Program-made: the position numbers and the translations under genes
Part shown: piece after piece, positions 1-10,128 of the stretch
Layout of the letters: each line of letters starts with the position of its first letter
Position numbering within the stretch: the first letter of the stretch is position 1
The notes under the pieces: generated by a model
What the model was told of the DNA's origin: nothing
Databases searched by the model: none
The model's input: only the letters and a program-made list of their open reading frames with translations
Source: an uncultured Fibrobacter sp.
GTDB taxonomy: Bacteria > Fibrobacterota > Fibrobacteria > Fibrobacterales > Fibrobacteraceae
Length of the DNA: 64,000 nt
Direction: 5' to 3'
Assembly (NCBI GenBank): GCA_934691725.1
Contig: CAKUTF010000010.1
Coordinates: 1 to 64,000, forward strand

Positions 1-66
1 TCGACCCGCTCCGAAGAGGCCTTGGTCAACGTTTCCTGCGCGGCTACGATGCTCAGGCGATTATGA
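1..66 (+). CDS. Possible C-terminal tail of an upstream gene (partial)
   Basis: The first bases can be read without a stop in frame 1 to a TGA at 64-66, giving a short tail that ends VSCAATMLRRL with host-like codons. Frame 3 also stays open slightly longer, so the frame is not certain. Nothing here identifies the protein. Everything after about position 67 is clearly non-coding and pyrimidine-rich. Confidence 0.3.
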   Translation, partial: STRSEEALVNVSCAATMLRRL

Positions 67-290
67 AAACAAGTTCTAAATTCTAAGTTCTGATGCCCTG
101 TTTCTTGATTTCTGTCAACTATTAACTAAGCTCTAAGCTCTCAGTTCTGATCCCACTGTTCCCTGACCACAGCTCGCTGAAAACACTCATCCCTCTCACC
201 GTGTCCCGTTTCCCACTGATTTCTATCAACTAAGCACTTGGTTCTAAGTTCTGACATTTCCTCGTCTCGCATTCTCAAACAAACGGCGCA
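67..290. repeat. Pyrimidine-rich intergenic repeat stretch upstream of sprA
   Basis: This stretch contains many imperfect copies of short strings such as CTAAGTTCTGA, CTAAGCTCT and TCCCTCTC. The same strings fill the blocks between GACGTC motifs in the intergenic repeats near 28.2, 58.2 and 62.2 kb, so it looks like a diverged member of that family without the hairpin module. No gene is seen here. The sprA promoter should lie in its right end or in 290-397. Confidence 0.45.
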
Positions 291-397
291 AAAATTATTA
301 CTTTCTATCGGCTTTTGTGGGCGGAAGGGCGCTTTTTCTGTATTTTGGAAAACGTTTTTCGCCTCGCGTGTAAGATGATGTCCGGATCGAAACGAAA

Positions 398-3300
398 ATG
401 AAAAGGCTTTTAGCCGCTTTTGCCCTGTTGGTTTCGCTGTCTCCTGCCGAGCCGGCGGATTCCGCTGTGTCCGAAAATGCGGTTAGTTCGGGCAAAAGTT
501 CCGTCCAGTATATTCCGCTCCCTCCGAACGTGACTCCGCTTTCGGATTTGGTTCCGAAGAGCGGCGTTGGCCAGAGCGACCAGCTGATGAATCCCCCGAA
601 GAGCGAACGGTTTGAGCACGACATCGACTTTGAAAATCGCGAGATGGAAGTTTCCAAAAAGTATGTGAACCCGATTAGCCGCGATACGGCGGAGATGTGG
701 TCCGCGACTTACCCCGAAATCGCTTCCTACGTTTCGGACATGTACGACATCGGATTCAACCGCCTGTGGCTAAACTCCTTTGCTGGCCAAAAGGACGGTG
801 GCTATGCCGCCCCGGAAGGCGCAACTCTCTACGACATCGACATTCCCATCAACATGCCCTCGTGGATGAAGGACTTTGGGCTGGACAAGCCGAAGCTCTT
901 GCTGCAGGGGACGATGGACATCCGGCTTTCTGGCCGCGGCGAAAAGGATGACGCTCCGGGTAGCACCAAGGACAACCTGTTCCCCAGCCCGACGCTTTCC
1001 TATGACCCGAGCTTTATGGTCAAGGGAAAGATCGGTCCGTATATCACCGTGGAAGTGAATAACGTGGAAAGCGGTCTCGGGGCGAAAAACCAAATCCGGG
1101 TCGTGTACGAGGAATCCTACAAGGATGAATTCGAAGATTACATCTTGCAGCGCATCGAGGCCGGTACAACGTCGCTTGCGCTTCCCGGAACGGAACTTAC
1201 GGGATATTCCGAAAATCACAAGGGGCTGTTCGGCATCAAGGCCGAATGGAAGCTTGGAGACTGGAGACTTACGACCATCGCTTCGCAGGACGGCGGAAGC
1301 CAGGAAAAGTACACGATCAACGCGAGCACCAGCACGACGGAATTCCAGATTCAGGACAAGCAGTTCGTCGCTTACCGCTACTACTTTTTGAATCAGGAAG
1401 CGCGGAGTAATTATGTCAGTGCGGGTCTTGCCGGACGCAGCACGTCGCCTTATGCGGCGACGAATCTGAAGCTTTACCGCCGCGCACCGACCAACACGAC
1501 GACGAACGTCGTGGAAAACATCACGGCTGTCTATGTGACGCCTTCGGGAGCGCGCATCGAAAAGAAAATCGACCGCCTGGTTCCGATGTCTGCGAACGAC
1601 TATTCCTACGACAGCAAGACGGGCATCGTGAAAGTGCTCGGGGCGAACAAGAATACGCTTATCGCGGCGAGCTTCTCGGACGACGGGACGGGACGCTCCG
1701 GGACGACCGTGAACAACAATTCGAGCGTTGTCCTCATCCAGTGGGACGCGACGCTTTCGGAACTCGAAGACATCGACAAGCTGATGCTTCGGAACGTCTA
1801 TTCGGTCGGGATTTCGGACGAGAGCGCTTCGAGCTTCGTGCTCCGCTTAAAGAACAAGTCGGGCATTTCTAGTTCCTACCTGAAGACGCTTGGGCTGGTC
1901 GATTCGACGACGGGAACCGTTTTGACCGGCGACGCGACGATTTTCAAAAAGGACGCTTCGGGGTCTTATACGGGTGAAATGTGGCTGCCCTGCCGTCCGC
2001 TTTCGTGGTATTCCGGGGCGAATTCTTCGGCGCGTGCACGGGAAAACTGCCTGGAACCTTTCCGCAACGTGGATTCTTCCGCAGCGATGGCGAATCTTTA
2101 CTCGCTTCCCGTTTCGAATATCGCGTCCAAGTACACGAGCCGCTTCTACTTTGAAAGTGTCGGCAAGAGGCGCAACTCGGTCATCAGCGTGCGCGATCCG
2201 AATTCGAGCTATTCCGTCAGCGCAGGCAGCTGCATGGACATTTCGGAAGGCTCCGAAAAGTTGAAGGCCGGATCGACGGTTCTCACCCGCGGCGTGGATT
2301 ACGACGTGAACTACGAACTCGGGCAAATCGAGCTTCTGAGCGAGACCGCTCTCGATCCGAACAAGGAAATCTCGGTGGAATTCGAATGCGAGCCTTTGTT
2401 CGAAATTGATAACAAGGTGCTGCTCGGCGCCCGCGCGGAACTTCCCCTTTCGCGATATGGATTTGGGGACGGTTCGCTCTTCGGCATCACGGCCCTCTAC
2501 AAGAGCCAGAGCACGACCGCTTCGACGCCGACGCTCGGGAGTGAACCTTATTCGAGCTTCCTCTGGGGCATGAATTTGCGCTTGCAGGATACGACGAAGT
2601 GGATGACGGACGTGGTGAACTGGATTCCCGGGATTGAAACGAAGGCCGCTTCGAACTGGCGCTTTGAAACGGAATTTGCAAGCAGCTACCACGATGCGAA
2701 TACGAGCAGCGGCAAGACGGCTCTTCTCGAAGATTTTGAAAGCAGCGAATCGGGACTTGTCTATCCGCTGTCAAGACTTTCGTGGTACCAGGCTTCGCCT
2801 CCGGGGGGTGTCGATACGGACCCGAGCACTTACATCGAAAGCCAGGATTACAAGCACAAGGGCGAATTCATCTGGCATAGCAACAACACGGTTCTCTACA
2901 AGCACATCTATCCGACGGTCGGAAACAGCGATGTCGATAACCAGCGTCTGACGGTTCTGAAGCTCACGCTCCGACCGAACGACAATTTGATGGGCAACAG
3001 CTGGGGCGGCATCATGCGCCCGAATTCGAGCTACTACCAGGACCTGAGCGACATGAAATATATCGAAGTTGTCGCGCGGGGAAATGTCGGAAGCATCTTC
3101 CTGGATTTGGGGCTTGTGAGCGAAGACCTTTCCATCAACGGCGATGCGCCGAACGGGCAATATGACGGCGAAAACGATTTGGGCACGACGACTGCATTGC
3201 ACGATAAGGGCCTCGACGGACTTTCCGGTTCGGAAGAACATCTGACCGTCTGGGACTGCCGCATGAACGGTTGCGTGAGCACCATCAAGACAAGCGCGAA

Positions 3301-6300
3301 TTCCGATGCGACGAATACGGACATCGCTCGGGACAACTTTGACGACAGCCTCGATGACGACAGCGATCCGCCGGTCGCCATCAACGGGACGGAAGGCAAC
3401 TCGGGCGAACGCGCATACGATACGGAAGACATCAACAAGAACGGCTCGCTCGACACGGACATCGGTTTTGTCCGCTACCGGATAGACCTTTCCGACAACG
3501 ATGACGCCCATTTCGAAACGCTCAAGAACGGCTGGCGCAAGTGGAAAATTCCGCTTGACCAGTTCGATACGGTCGTTTCCAAAAACGGTGAAAATTACCA
3601 GACGATTCTGACCCAGGCGCAGTTTTCGAGGCTCTGGATGGGAAAGCTCAACAACGGCGTCGCCGAGGCGAAGGTGCAGATAGTGAAGCTGGGCGTGATG
3701 GGAAATTCCTGGGAAGCGTCAAATGTTTCGAGCAAGTTCGTCACCTCTTCGTCGGGCGGTTCGCAGACGGCAATCATCGACGGCAGCGAAGTGGATATTT
3801 CGGGTTCGACGACGACATCCGACACGACATACCTAAACGTTTCGACTATCAACAACCGCGAAAACTCGGGAACGTATTACAAAAGCCCGAATACCAAGAC
3901 GGAACGCGACTCGGAGACGAACGCCGCGTTGAAGGAAACGGCCCTTGTCCTGACGTATAAGAACCTTTCTCCGGGACAGTCGGTCGGTGCGACGCGGACT
4001 TTTGATTCGGACGAGAAGGACCTGACGAAGTACAAGACGCTCAAGATGGAAATCCATTATACGACCGATGCGACGCGGACGCCGGTGCGCTTCGCTTTCC
4101 AGTTCGGCGAAGGCTCGCTGGAAGGCTCTACGGATTATTACGAATGGAGCTTTAGACCGGTGAAAATCAACTGCTCGGCAGCGGAGCGGGCCGCGGATTG
4201 CCACGAACGGAACTGGCTCGCAAACGCATTCTCCGAAAAGCTCTCCGCGTTTTCCGACCTGAAGAAAGGACGCCATCCGCCGTTCCTCGAAGCGGTCGTC
4301 GATTCCATCGGCGGTGAAAGGGAAGAGGTCCTGAAGCTTGTCGGAAACCCTTCGACGACTTCGGTGGACTGGATCCGCTTTGTGATTATCGCGGACGAGG
4401 ACGCTTCGCCTGCGGATCTTGAGGGCGAATTCTGGATTGACGATTTGCGTCTTTCGGGAATGGACAACGACTGGGGCTATGCGTTCCGCACTTCGGGCCA
4501 GGCGAACTTTGCGGACTTCCTTTCGGTTTCCGCCTCGGCGCGTTACCAGGACGGAAACTTTGCGACGCTTTCGACAAGCGGAACGTCTCCCAAGCCGACG
4601 CTTTCCGAAGCGGAATCCAAACTGGATATCGCTGCAGACGCAAGCGTGAACTGGAACAAGTTCTTTGCCGACGAACAAGGCTTCCACATGCCGATGAGCA
4701 TCGGCTACAGCAGCACGACGGAGCGTCCCTACCTGAAGCCGACTGACGACCTCGAACTTTCGCACGATAACCTGGGAGACTTTGCCAAAGACATCTGGGA
4801 CGGCAAGCTGACCGTGGAAAACGCCGACGAGGAAGAAAAGCTTCGCAACGATGCGGAATCCCGCGGTTACCAGTCGTTCAGCCGCACGCGCCGCTTCAGC
4901 TTTAGCTACAGCAAGGATTACAAGGAAGAATCAAGCCCCGTCAAGGAAGTTCTTTCGCAGATTTTCCTGGAGCGTCCGGCGTGGAGTTACAGCTATACGG
5001 AAACCGAGTCCCGCTCGACGACGTCAGCGGATTCCTCCTATTCGTATCACACGATTATCGAATACAGCCTCGGAACATTTAACCGCTTCAACTACAAGCC
5101 TTTCAGCTTCTTAAAAAATTCGTCGTGGGCGAAGAGTTTCTCCGACGCGTCGTTTGAACCGTGGCCGCAGACGATTGACCTCACCCTTTTCGACCTGAGC
5201 TATATCCGCTACGTGAACCAGGAGCGCGACCCGGACTTTACGGAACCGCAGACGGAAAAAACCGTCACCTATACGGTGGATCTTTCGCACAAGGCGAATC
5301 TTCGTTGGAACATCTTCCCCTTCCTTTCGACTAGCTACAGCCTGAACATTTCGCGCGATATGTATGGCGGTGGCGACCAGGAAGATTTTGCGAAGGAAAA
5401 TTTCTGGACATTCAAGAACGGTGGATTGTTTGCCGCGGACGACATCTTCGACTTTGACCATACGGACAGGAAAGTCTATGTCTCGCCGGACAGCGTTGTC
5501 ATCATTCCCTACGATACGGTCGCAGTGGTGAATGCGAAAGGCGATACGGCGTTAATCGACATGGACGATCCGAGTACCTACCGGATTCTTTACGACAGCA
5601 CGGTCTATTACAAGGTCGATAGCGTCGGGCATCGCGAATACGGTCGCGCTTACGGTATCCTCAAAAACGAACGCAGCCGCAGCCAGCAATTCAAGACGAC
5701 GTTCAGCCCGGCGGTGATCCCTTTCCTCCCGATGACTTTCTCGTTTACGTCTTCGTTCAAACAGCAAAAGACGATTCCCGACGAATATGACCTGTACGAT
5801 CCGACGATGATAGAGAAAAATTACTGGACGATTTCCCAGACGAACCGCTTCGAGTTTACGCCGTCTTTCCGCATCGTGAATTTCCTAAAGCTCTTTGGCG
5901 ACAAGAACGCCGCCGCGGGATTCTTCGAAAAGCTCAAGTGGCGCGACGTGAAGGCGGCGTGGACGGTCGATATTTCCACGGTGGGCGAAAACTTCACCCT
6001 GTCGCAGCTTTACGAAGAGCAGGGCGTGACACCGTTCCAGTATTATCTTTACGGCTTAGGCATCGGAAACGGCTACCGGAACCGCGGAATCTGGAACATC
6101 GTTTCGGGCGACATGGGACTTGATCATCGGAACGACTACACGCGTTTTGCGCAATACCGGAACGGGCATGTCGATACGCTTGTCTATCAGGGAAACTTCA
6201 CCCATTCGGTAAACCGGACGCTCAACCTTTCGACGGGATTCACGCTTCCGTTCTGGAACATCGGCATCGTAACGGATATGCAGTGGAAGCAGGACTTCAG

Positions 6301-7174
6301 CCAGTCGCGCGAATATCCGCTCTATACGGATTCGACGATTGTCTGGCCGAAGTGGGGCGTTGGCGTAACCGTCCCGAATTTCTCGCAGCGTGTCGGGTTT
6401 TTGAATTCTTTCCGCAGCGTAAGCACGACGCACCGGGTCGATTACACGCATACGCGGGTTTCGAGACCTTTCCAGAGCGCGGAAGACAGCTGGACTACGA
6501 CGTGGAATTTCAATCCGCTGATCCGCATCAGCTTCCTCACCCAGCAGAATATTCGCATCGAGGACAACACCTATCTCAAGCTGGAATTTACCGACCGCCG
6601 TCCCAAGCAGGAAGTCATCTCGCAGACGAACTGGCCGTCGGATGTCGAAGATCTCTCGGATACGACGAAGTATTTCTACACACCGTGGATGCCGACCGCG
6701 CTTTACAAGGATTTCGGCTACAACGTCGGAAACGATTTGACGATTTCCTACCCGCTCAAAACGAAACGCGGATTCCAGTTCTGGAAATGGTACTTCAAGC
6801 TGAAAAACGATATCGACCTGCGCCTCACCGCCGGCTACGAATATACGAAAACGATCCGGGAATCCTACGAGCCGGTTTCCGGCTACAACATGAACGAGAA
6901 AAACGAGGCCGCGGGCGATGTCTATCGGCATTGGAACATCGACGGAACGGATTACACGGTCTATTTCCCGAAGCTCGAAAAAACGGAGCGGACCGTTCCT
7001 TCGCGGGTTCACGAATGGTTCATCCGCCCGAGCGCCGGTTACCAGTTCAACAAGATGGCGAGCATGAGCGCCTATATCGAATACCGGCAGATTCATGAAA
7101 AGCTCGATGACGAAACCGCCCACACGGAACAGATTCTTTCGTTTGAAATTGCGCTTCTTTTGAGATTCAACTAG
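398..7174 (+). CDS. sprA: SprA/Sov-like type IX secretion system outer-membrane translocon
   Basis: A 2258-residue protein with an N-terminal signal peptide (about residues 1-20) and long stretches of alternating aromatic and polar residues typical of a giant beta-barrel. The size, the GNSWGGIMRPN-type segment and the overall make-up match the SprA/Sov family, the outer-membrane pore through which type IX cargo leaves the periplasm in Bacteroidota and relatives. The ATG at 398 is directly followed by basic then hydrophobic residues. It ends 2 bases before the chromate transporter start, but no functional link to those genes is obvious. The secreted esterase at 8317-9960 carries a C-terminal sorting-like domain and could be a cargo. 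Family assignment is from memory of conserved features; domain boundaries were not computed. Confidence 0.85.
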   Translation: MKRLLAAFALLVSLSPAEPADSAVSENAVSSGKSSVQYIPLPPNVTPLSDLVPKSGVGQSDQLMNPPKSERFEHDIDFENREMEVSKKYVNPISRDTAEMWSATYPEIASYVSDMYDIGFNRLWLNSFAGQKDGGYAAPEGATLYDIDIPINMPSWMKDFGLDKPKLLLQGTMDIRLSGRGEKDDAPGSTKDNLFPSPTLSYDPSFMVKGKIGPYITVEVNNVESGLGAKNQIRVVYEESYKDEFEDYILQRIEAGTTSLALPGTELTGYSENHKGLFGIKAEWKLGDWRLTTIASQDGGSQEKYTINASTSTTEFQIQDKQFVAYRYYFLNQEARSNYVSAGLAGRSTSPYAATNLKLYRRAPTNTTTNVVENITAVYVTPSGARIEKKIDRLVPMSANDYSYDSKTGIVKVLGANKNTLIAASFSDDGTGRSGTTVNNNSSVVLIQWDATLSELEDIDKLMLRNVYSVGISDESASSFVLRLKNKSGISSSYLKTLGLVDSTTGTVLTGDATIFKKDASGSYTGEMWLPCRPLSWYSGANSSARARENCLEPFRNVDSSAAMANLYSLPVSNIASKYTSRFYFESVGKRRNSVISVRDPNSSYSVSAGSCMDISEGSEKLKAGSTVLTRGVDYDVNYELGQIELLSETALDPNKEISVEFECEPLFEIDNKVLLGARAELPLSRYGFGDGSLFGITALYKSQSTTASTPTLGSEPYSSFLWGMNLRLQDTTKWMTDVVNWIPGIETKAASNWRFETEFASSYHDANTSSGKTALLEDFESSESGLVYPLSRLSWYQASPPGGVDTDPSTYIESQDYKHKGEFIWHSNNTVLYKHIYPTVGNSDVDNQRLTVLKLTLRPNDNLMGNSWGGIMRPNSSYYQDLSDMKYIEVVARGNVGSIFLDLGLVSEDLSINGDAPNGQYDGENDLGTTTALHDKGLDGLSGSEEHLTVWDCRMNGCVSTIKTSANSDATNTDIARDNFDDSLDDDSDPPVAINGTEGNSGERAYDTEDINKNGSLDTDIGFVRYRIDLSDNDDAHFETLKNGWRKWKIPLDQFDTVVSKNGENYQTILTQAQFSRLWMGKLNNGVAEAKVQIVKLGVMGNSWEASNVSSKFVTSSSGGSQTAIIDGSEVDISGSTTTSDTTYLNVSTINNRENSGTYYKSPNTKTERDSETNAALKETALVLTYKNLSPGQSVGATRTFDSDEKDLTKYKTLKMEIHYTTDATRTPVRFAFQFGEGSLEGSTDYYEWSFRPVKINCSAAERAADCHERNWLANAFSEKLSAFSDLKKGRHPPFLEAVVDSIGGEREEVLKLVGNPSTTSVDWIRFVIIADEDASPADLEGEFWIDDLRLSGMDNDWGYAFRTSGQANFADFLSVSASARYQDGNFATLSTSGTSPKPTLSEAESKLDIAADASVNWNKFFADEQGFHMPMSIGYSSTTERPYLKPTDDLELSHDNLGDFAKDIWDGKLTVENADEEEKLRNDAESRGYQSFSRTRRFSFSYSKDYKEESSPVKEVLSQIFLERPAWSYSYTETESRSTTSADSSYSYHTIIEYSLGTFNRFNYKPFSFLKNSSWAKSFSDASFEPWPQTIDLTLFDLSYIRYVNQERDPDFTEPQTEKTVTYTVDLSHKANLRWNIFPFLSTSYSLNISRDMYGGGDQEDFAKENFWTFKNGGLFAADDIFDFDHTDRKVYVSPDSVVIIPYDTVAVVNAKGDTALIDMDDPSTYRILYDSTVYYKVDSVGHREYGRAYGILKNERSRSQQFKTTFSPAVIPFLPMTFSFTSSFKQQKTIPDEYDLYDPTMIEKNYWTISQTNRFEFTPSFRIVNFLKLFGDKNAAAGFFEKLKWRDVKAAWTVDISTVGENFTLSQLYEEQGVTPFQYYLYGLGIGNGYRNRGIWNIVSGDMGLDHRNDYTRFAQYRNGHVDTLVYQGNFTHSVNRTLNLSTGFTLPFWNIGIVTDMQWKQDFSQSREYPLYTDSTIVWPKWGVGVTVPNFSQRVGFLNSFRSVSTTHRVDYTHTRVSRPFQSAEDSWTTTWNFNPLIRISFLTQQNIRIEDNTYLKLEFTDRRPKQEVISQTNWPSDVEDLSDTTKYFYTPWMPTALYKDFGYNVGNDLTISYPLKTKRGFQFWKWYFKLKNDIDLRLTAGYEYTKTIRESYEPVSGYNMNEKNEAAGDVYRHWNIDGTDYTVYFPKLEKTERTVPSRVHEWFIRPSAGYQFNKMASMSAYIEYRQIHEKLDDETAHTEQILSFEIALLLRFN

Positions 7175-7176
7175 CC

Positions 7177-7734
7177 ATGAAATCGCAAAATTTATACCTG
7201 GATTCCTTTCTGACATTTTTTAAAATCGGGCTGTTTACGCTCGGCGGCGGCTACGCCATGATCCCGCTGATCGAAGCGGAAATCATCGATAAGAAACGAT
7301 GGATTGCCAAGGAAGATTTTCTGGACCTTCTCGCTGTTGCGCAGAGCTGTCCCGGAATCTTTGCGGTGAACATCAGCATTTTCATCGGATACCGGCTGAA
7401 TCGCGTCAAAGGCGCTGTCGTAACGGCTCTCGGAACCGCGCTCCCGTCGTTTCTCATCATCCTCCTGATTGCGCTATTCTTTCACCGGTTCGAGGACAAT
7501 GCGATGGTCGCTGCGATGTTCCGCGGAATCCGCCCCGCGGTCGTCGCCCTGATAGCCGTCCCGACGTTTAACCTGGGAAAGAAGGCAAAGCTCAACCGCT
7601 TTACGATTTGGATTCCGGTTGTGAGCGCTCTTTTAATCTGGCTTTTGGGCGTTTCACCGATCTTGATTATTTTGTGCGCGGGAATCGGCGGTTTCTTTTT
7701 CGGCAAGTTTGCACGGAAGGAGAATCAAAAGTGA
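7177..7734 (+). CDS. Chromate transporter, first half-size subunit
   Basis: A 185-residue integral membrane protein of the CHR family. It starts with the conserved FFKIGLFTLGGGYAMIPLI block and has several hydrophobic helices. This is one of two short CHR proteins encoded back to back, the usual arrangement when the two homologous halves of ChrA are on separate genes, and they probably act as a pair with opposite topology. The substrate could be chromate or another oxyanion. Its last codons carry the Shine-Dalgarno (AAGGAG, 7717-7722) of the next gene. Confidence 0.85.
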   Translation: MKSQNLYLDSFLTFFKIGLFTLGGGYAMIPLIEAEIIDKKRWIAKEDFLDLLAVAQSCPGIFAVNISIFIGYRLNRVKGAVVTALGTALPSFLIILLIALFFHRFEDNAMVAAMFRGIRPAVVALIAVPTFNLGKKAKLNRFTIWIPVVSALLIWLLGVSPILIILCAGIGGFFFGKFARKENQK

Positions 7735-8309
7735 TATTCCTTTCGCTCTTTGTGACGTTTTTTCAAATCGGGCTTTTCGGATTTGGCGGCGGCTACGGGA
7801 TGCTTTCGCTCATCCAGCGGGAAGTTGTCTTCAATCACCGTTGGATGACTTCCGGCGAGTTTACGGATATTGTCGCCATCAGCCAGATGACGCCCGGTCC
7901 GATTGGAATCAACTCGGCGACGTATGCCGGATTTACCGCTTTGCAAAATACTGGTGCGGGAAAGCTCCTCTGCATTCTCGGAAGTTGCTCGGCGACATTT
8001 GCCGTCGTATTGCCTTCGCTTATTTTGATGATTCTCATCAGCCGTTACCTGATGAAGTTCAAGGACCATCCGGCGGTCCAGCATGTATTTGAAGGCTTGC
8101 GCCCTGCGGTTGTCGGGCTTTTGGCCGCAGCGACGCTGATGCTTTTGACCAAGGAAAATTTCGGCTCGGCGTTTGAAAATTTTCCGGAATTTGCAATTTC
8201 TGTCGGACTTTTTGTGCTGACATTTATTTGTACAAAGTTTTTCAAGGTCGGTCCCATCAAGATGATTCTCGTATCCGCATTGGTTGGGCTTGTTGTTTAC
8301 GGGCTTTGA
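7731..8309 (+). CDS. Chromate transporter, second half-size subunit
   Basis: A 192-residue CHR-family membrane protein with the repeated FFQIGLFGFGGGYGML motif near its N-terminus. I chose the GTG at 7731, which overlaps the previous stop codon (GTGA) and lies 8 bases after AAGGAG. A longer reading from 7608 would only overlap the first subunit. The overlap implies translational coupling and a two-subunit transporter. It ends 7 bases from the end of the convergent esterase gene. Confidence 0.85.
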   Translation: MIFLSLFVTFFQIGLFGFGGGYGMLSLIQREVVFNHRWMTSGEFTDIVAISQMTPGPIGINSATYAGFTALQNTGAGKLLCILGSCSATFAVVLPSLILMILISRYLMKFKDHPAVQHVFEGLRPAVVGLLAAATLMLLTKENFGSAFENFPEFAISVGLFVLTFICTKFFKVGPIKMILVSALVGLVVYGL

Positions 8310-8316
8310 TGGGCTT

Positions 8317-9960
8317 TCATCTGGAAACCCGCAAAGATCGGAAAGGTTGGCTTGCCCTTTTGTAGCGGAGAATATAGACTCCGCTTTGAAAATTGGGTTT
8401 AACGCAATTCCAGGTTTCCGCAGCGGATTTGGCTGTGACTTTAAACGATTTGAGCAGTTGTCCGTTAAGGTCGAATATCTGGATATGGAAATCTTCGGGA
8501 TTATTCAGCCGGTAGGTTGGAAAAACCTTGTCTGTTCCTGTTATTTTGAACAGGACCCTGTCGATGTTAACGTAACTGTCGTCAACTGTCATTCGGAGTT
8601 TTTGCTTTCCCGGCTCGAGTTCAAGCTCACCCGCTTCCACTTCGGAATAGACGTTCCAGCTGTCTCCGGCTGGAATCTTTGCCTGTAGGCTTTGTTCTCC
8701 GATGGAAAGCGTGATTGCCGATTCGTCGGTATTCCCGGTCGCTCCCCGTATGCTTATTGCGTATTTGCCTTTTATTTTGACATCTAGCGTGTATTCAAAA
8801 AAGTCCCCGGCTGTTGTATAGCCAAGCGCAAACCCTTTGTCGGCTTTGACAATCCCTGCGTCGTCCGTTCTGTAGCCAGTTGAGTCGTTTTTCCCGTCGG
8901 CGTCGCTAAAAGCGTTTATATCGTAGTTCTCGGCTTCGACGATCCCTGGAATTTCGATAGGCTCTTGAAATGGAAGAACTTCGCTTGTGGATGTCGTGTC
9001 GGAAGCGTTGGCGATAACAATGTCCCCGCCGTTGGGAATTGCGTCAAAATAAATGTATCCGTCGCGAAGAGCCGTTTCTAGAGGCGAACCTTTTTGTGTC
9101 ACCTTTACCGATTGCCAGTTGCCCGCATTTTTTATTCGGATGGAGAGCGGGTAGTCAAACTTGGAAAGGGAGGATGCGATGGAATGGCTTAGACGATAGG
9201 TCGCTCTGTCGGTGGAGCTTTCGATTTGGACAATCTTTGCCGCGTCGCGTTCTTTGGAATACATGATGGCGTTTCGAAAGGTCGTCACCCAGATTTTAGA
9301 ATCGTTCTGCTTGGCCCAGCTTAGTGCACCGTCGATTGCGGATGAGCTTGTAGGGGAATAGCCGCTACCCTCGTCCACTTCGTGAATTAAAAAAGTCACC
9401 CAACCGTTTTTGTCTATCGCTTCCTGCATTTTTTGCTGAAAAGCCTGTGCACTGTTTACGTTGCCGGTATTTCCGCAGATGATGGAACTTATCCTGTTGT
9501 AGTTTTGGGGCGTTTTGCCGTCGATTTGTCCGCTGCAAATTCGTCCGCCGATATAATTTTGGGAAACCAGGGATTCGTTCGGTACATTGCAATTGGGATA
9601 TGTAATCGTATGGCAGGACTGGTTTGGAATCCGGCTTTCGATAGTCGCTTTAGACGATGCAATCTCGTTATCGGGCATTGTTTGGGAATGTGTATCGGAG
9701 TGGCTGCCGATTTCGTATCCCTGTTCGACGAGTTCCTTGTATTTGCCGTAATCGGGACTCCAGTTGTTTACGATATAGAAGCTTGCCTTGTAGCCATACT
9801 TGTCAAAGATGGGGACGGCGATGGTCAATTGGTTGGGAAGATTATCGTCAAATGTAAACGTCGCGACTCCATTTCGAAAACCCGCCCAGGTTGCAATTTC
9901 TTGGGCCCACGGAAAATTCAGTCCGAGTGAAAGCGTTATGGCAAAGAAGATGTTTTTCAT
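8317..9960 (-). CDS. Secreted NodB-type polysaccharide deacetylase/esterase with CBM6 and C-terminal sorting-like domain
   Basis: A 547-residue secreted protein. After a signal peptide (about 1-19), residues ~25-225 form a carbohydrate-esterase-4/NodB domain with the TFTFDD metal/catalytic motif, the SHSDTHS metal-binding motif and a TITYPN segment. A CBM6-like module follows (starting VEAENYD, with GYTTAGDFFEYTLDV). The last ~65 residues (FDLNGQLLKSF, then SGVYILRYKRA) resemble the C-terminal domain of Fibrobacter and type IX secreted proteins. The likely role is deacetylation of xylan or another plant polysaccharide at the cell surface. The start at 9960 was chosen because the signal peptide begins there; the frame extends further upstream through non-coding AT-rich sequence. 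Confidence 0.8.
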   Translation of the reverse strand: MKNIFFAITLSLGLNFPWAQEIATWAGFRNGVATFTFDDNLPNQLTIAVPIFDKYGYKASFYIVNNWSPDYGKYKELVEQGYEIGSHSDTHSQTMPDNEIASSKATIESRIPNQSCHTITYPNCNVPNESLVSQNYIGGRICSGQIDGKTPQNYNRISSIICGNTGNVNSAQAFQQKMQEAIDKNGWVTFLIHEVDEGSGYSPTSSSAIDGALSWAKQNDSKIWVTTFRNAIMYSKERDAAKIVQIESSTDRATYRLSHSIASSLSKFDYPLSIRIKNAGNWQSVKVTQKGSPLETALRDGYIYFDAIPNGGDIVIANASDTTSTSEVLPFQEPIEIPGIVEAENYDINAFSDADGKNDSTGYRTDDAGIVKADKGFALGYTTAGDFFEYTLDVKIKGKYAISIRGATGNTDESAITLSIGEQSLQAKIPAGDSWNVYSEVEAGELELEPGKQKLRMTVDDSYVNIDRVLFKITGTDKVFPTYRLNNPEDFHIQIFDLNGQLLKSFKVTAKSAAETWNCVKPNFQSGVYILRYKRASQPFRSLRVSR

Positions 9961-10043
9961 GATTTGTTCCGATAAACAGGAAGTGTTTTTTTTTCTTGAA
10001 ATAAATCCTTTTCTTTTGAAATGGCCATGAAACTTTGCATCTT

Positions 10044-10065
10044 TTGTTGTATTGATATACAACAA
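10044..10065. promoter_or_regulatory. Perfect 9-bp inverted repeat in divergent intergenic region
   Basis: TTGTTGTAT and its exact reverse complement ATACAACAA are separated by TGAT. The site lies between the divergent esterase (start 9960) and SPFH gene (start 10129), where an operator for either gene would be expected. No T-tract follows, so a terminator is less likely. Confidence 0.4.
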
Positions 10066-10128
10066 TTAAAAGTTTTTGCCGGTTTTTCAAATTTTGTATA
10101 AATTCTTGAAGTAAAAAGGAGTTGCACG

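Noticed and set aside
298..657. Minus-strand reading frame across the sprA start
   Set aside because: It overlaps the well-supported sprA coding sequence and its upstream region and has no family features.
6056..7216. Long minus-strand frame opposite the end of sprA
   Set aside because: Arg-rich mirror of sprA codons without motifs, typical of a shadow frame in GC-rich coding DNA.
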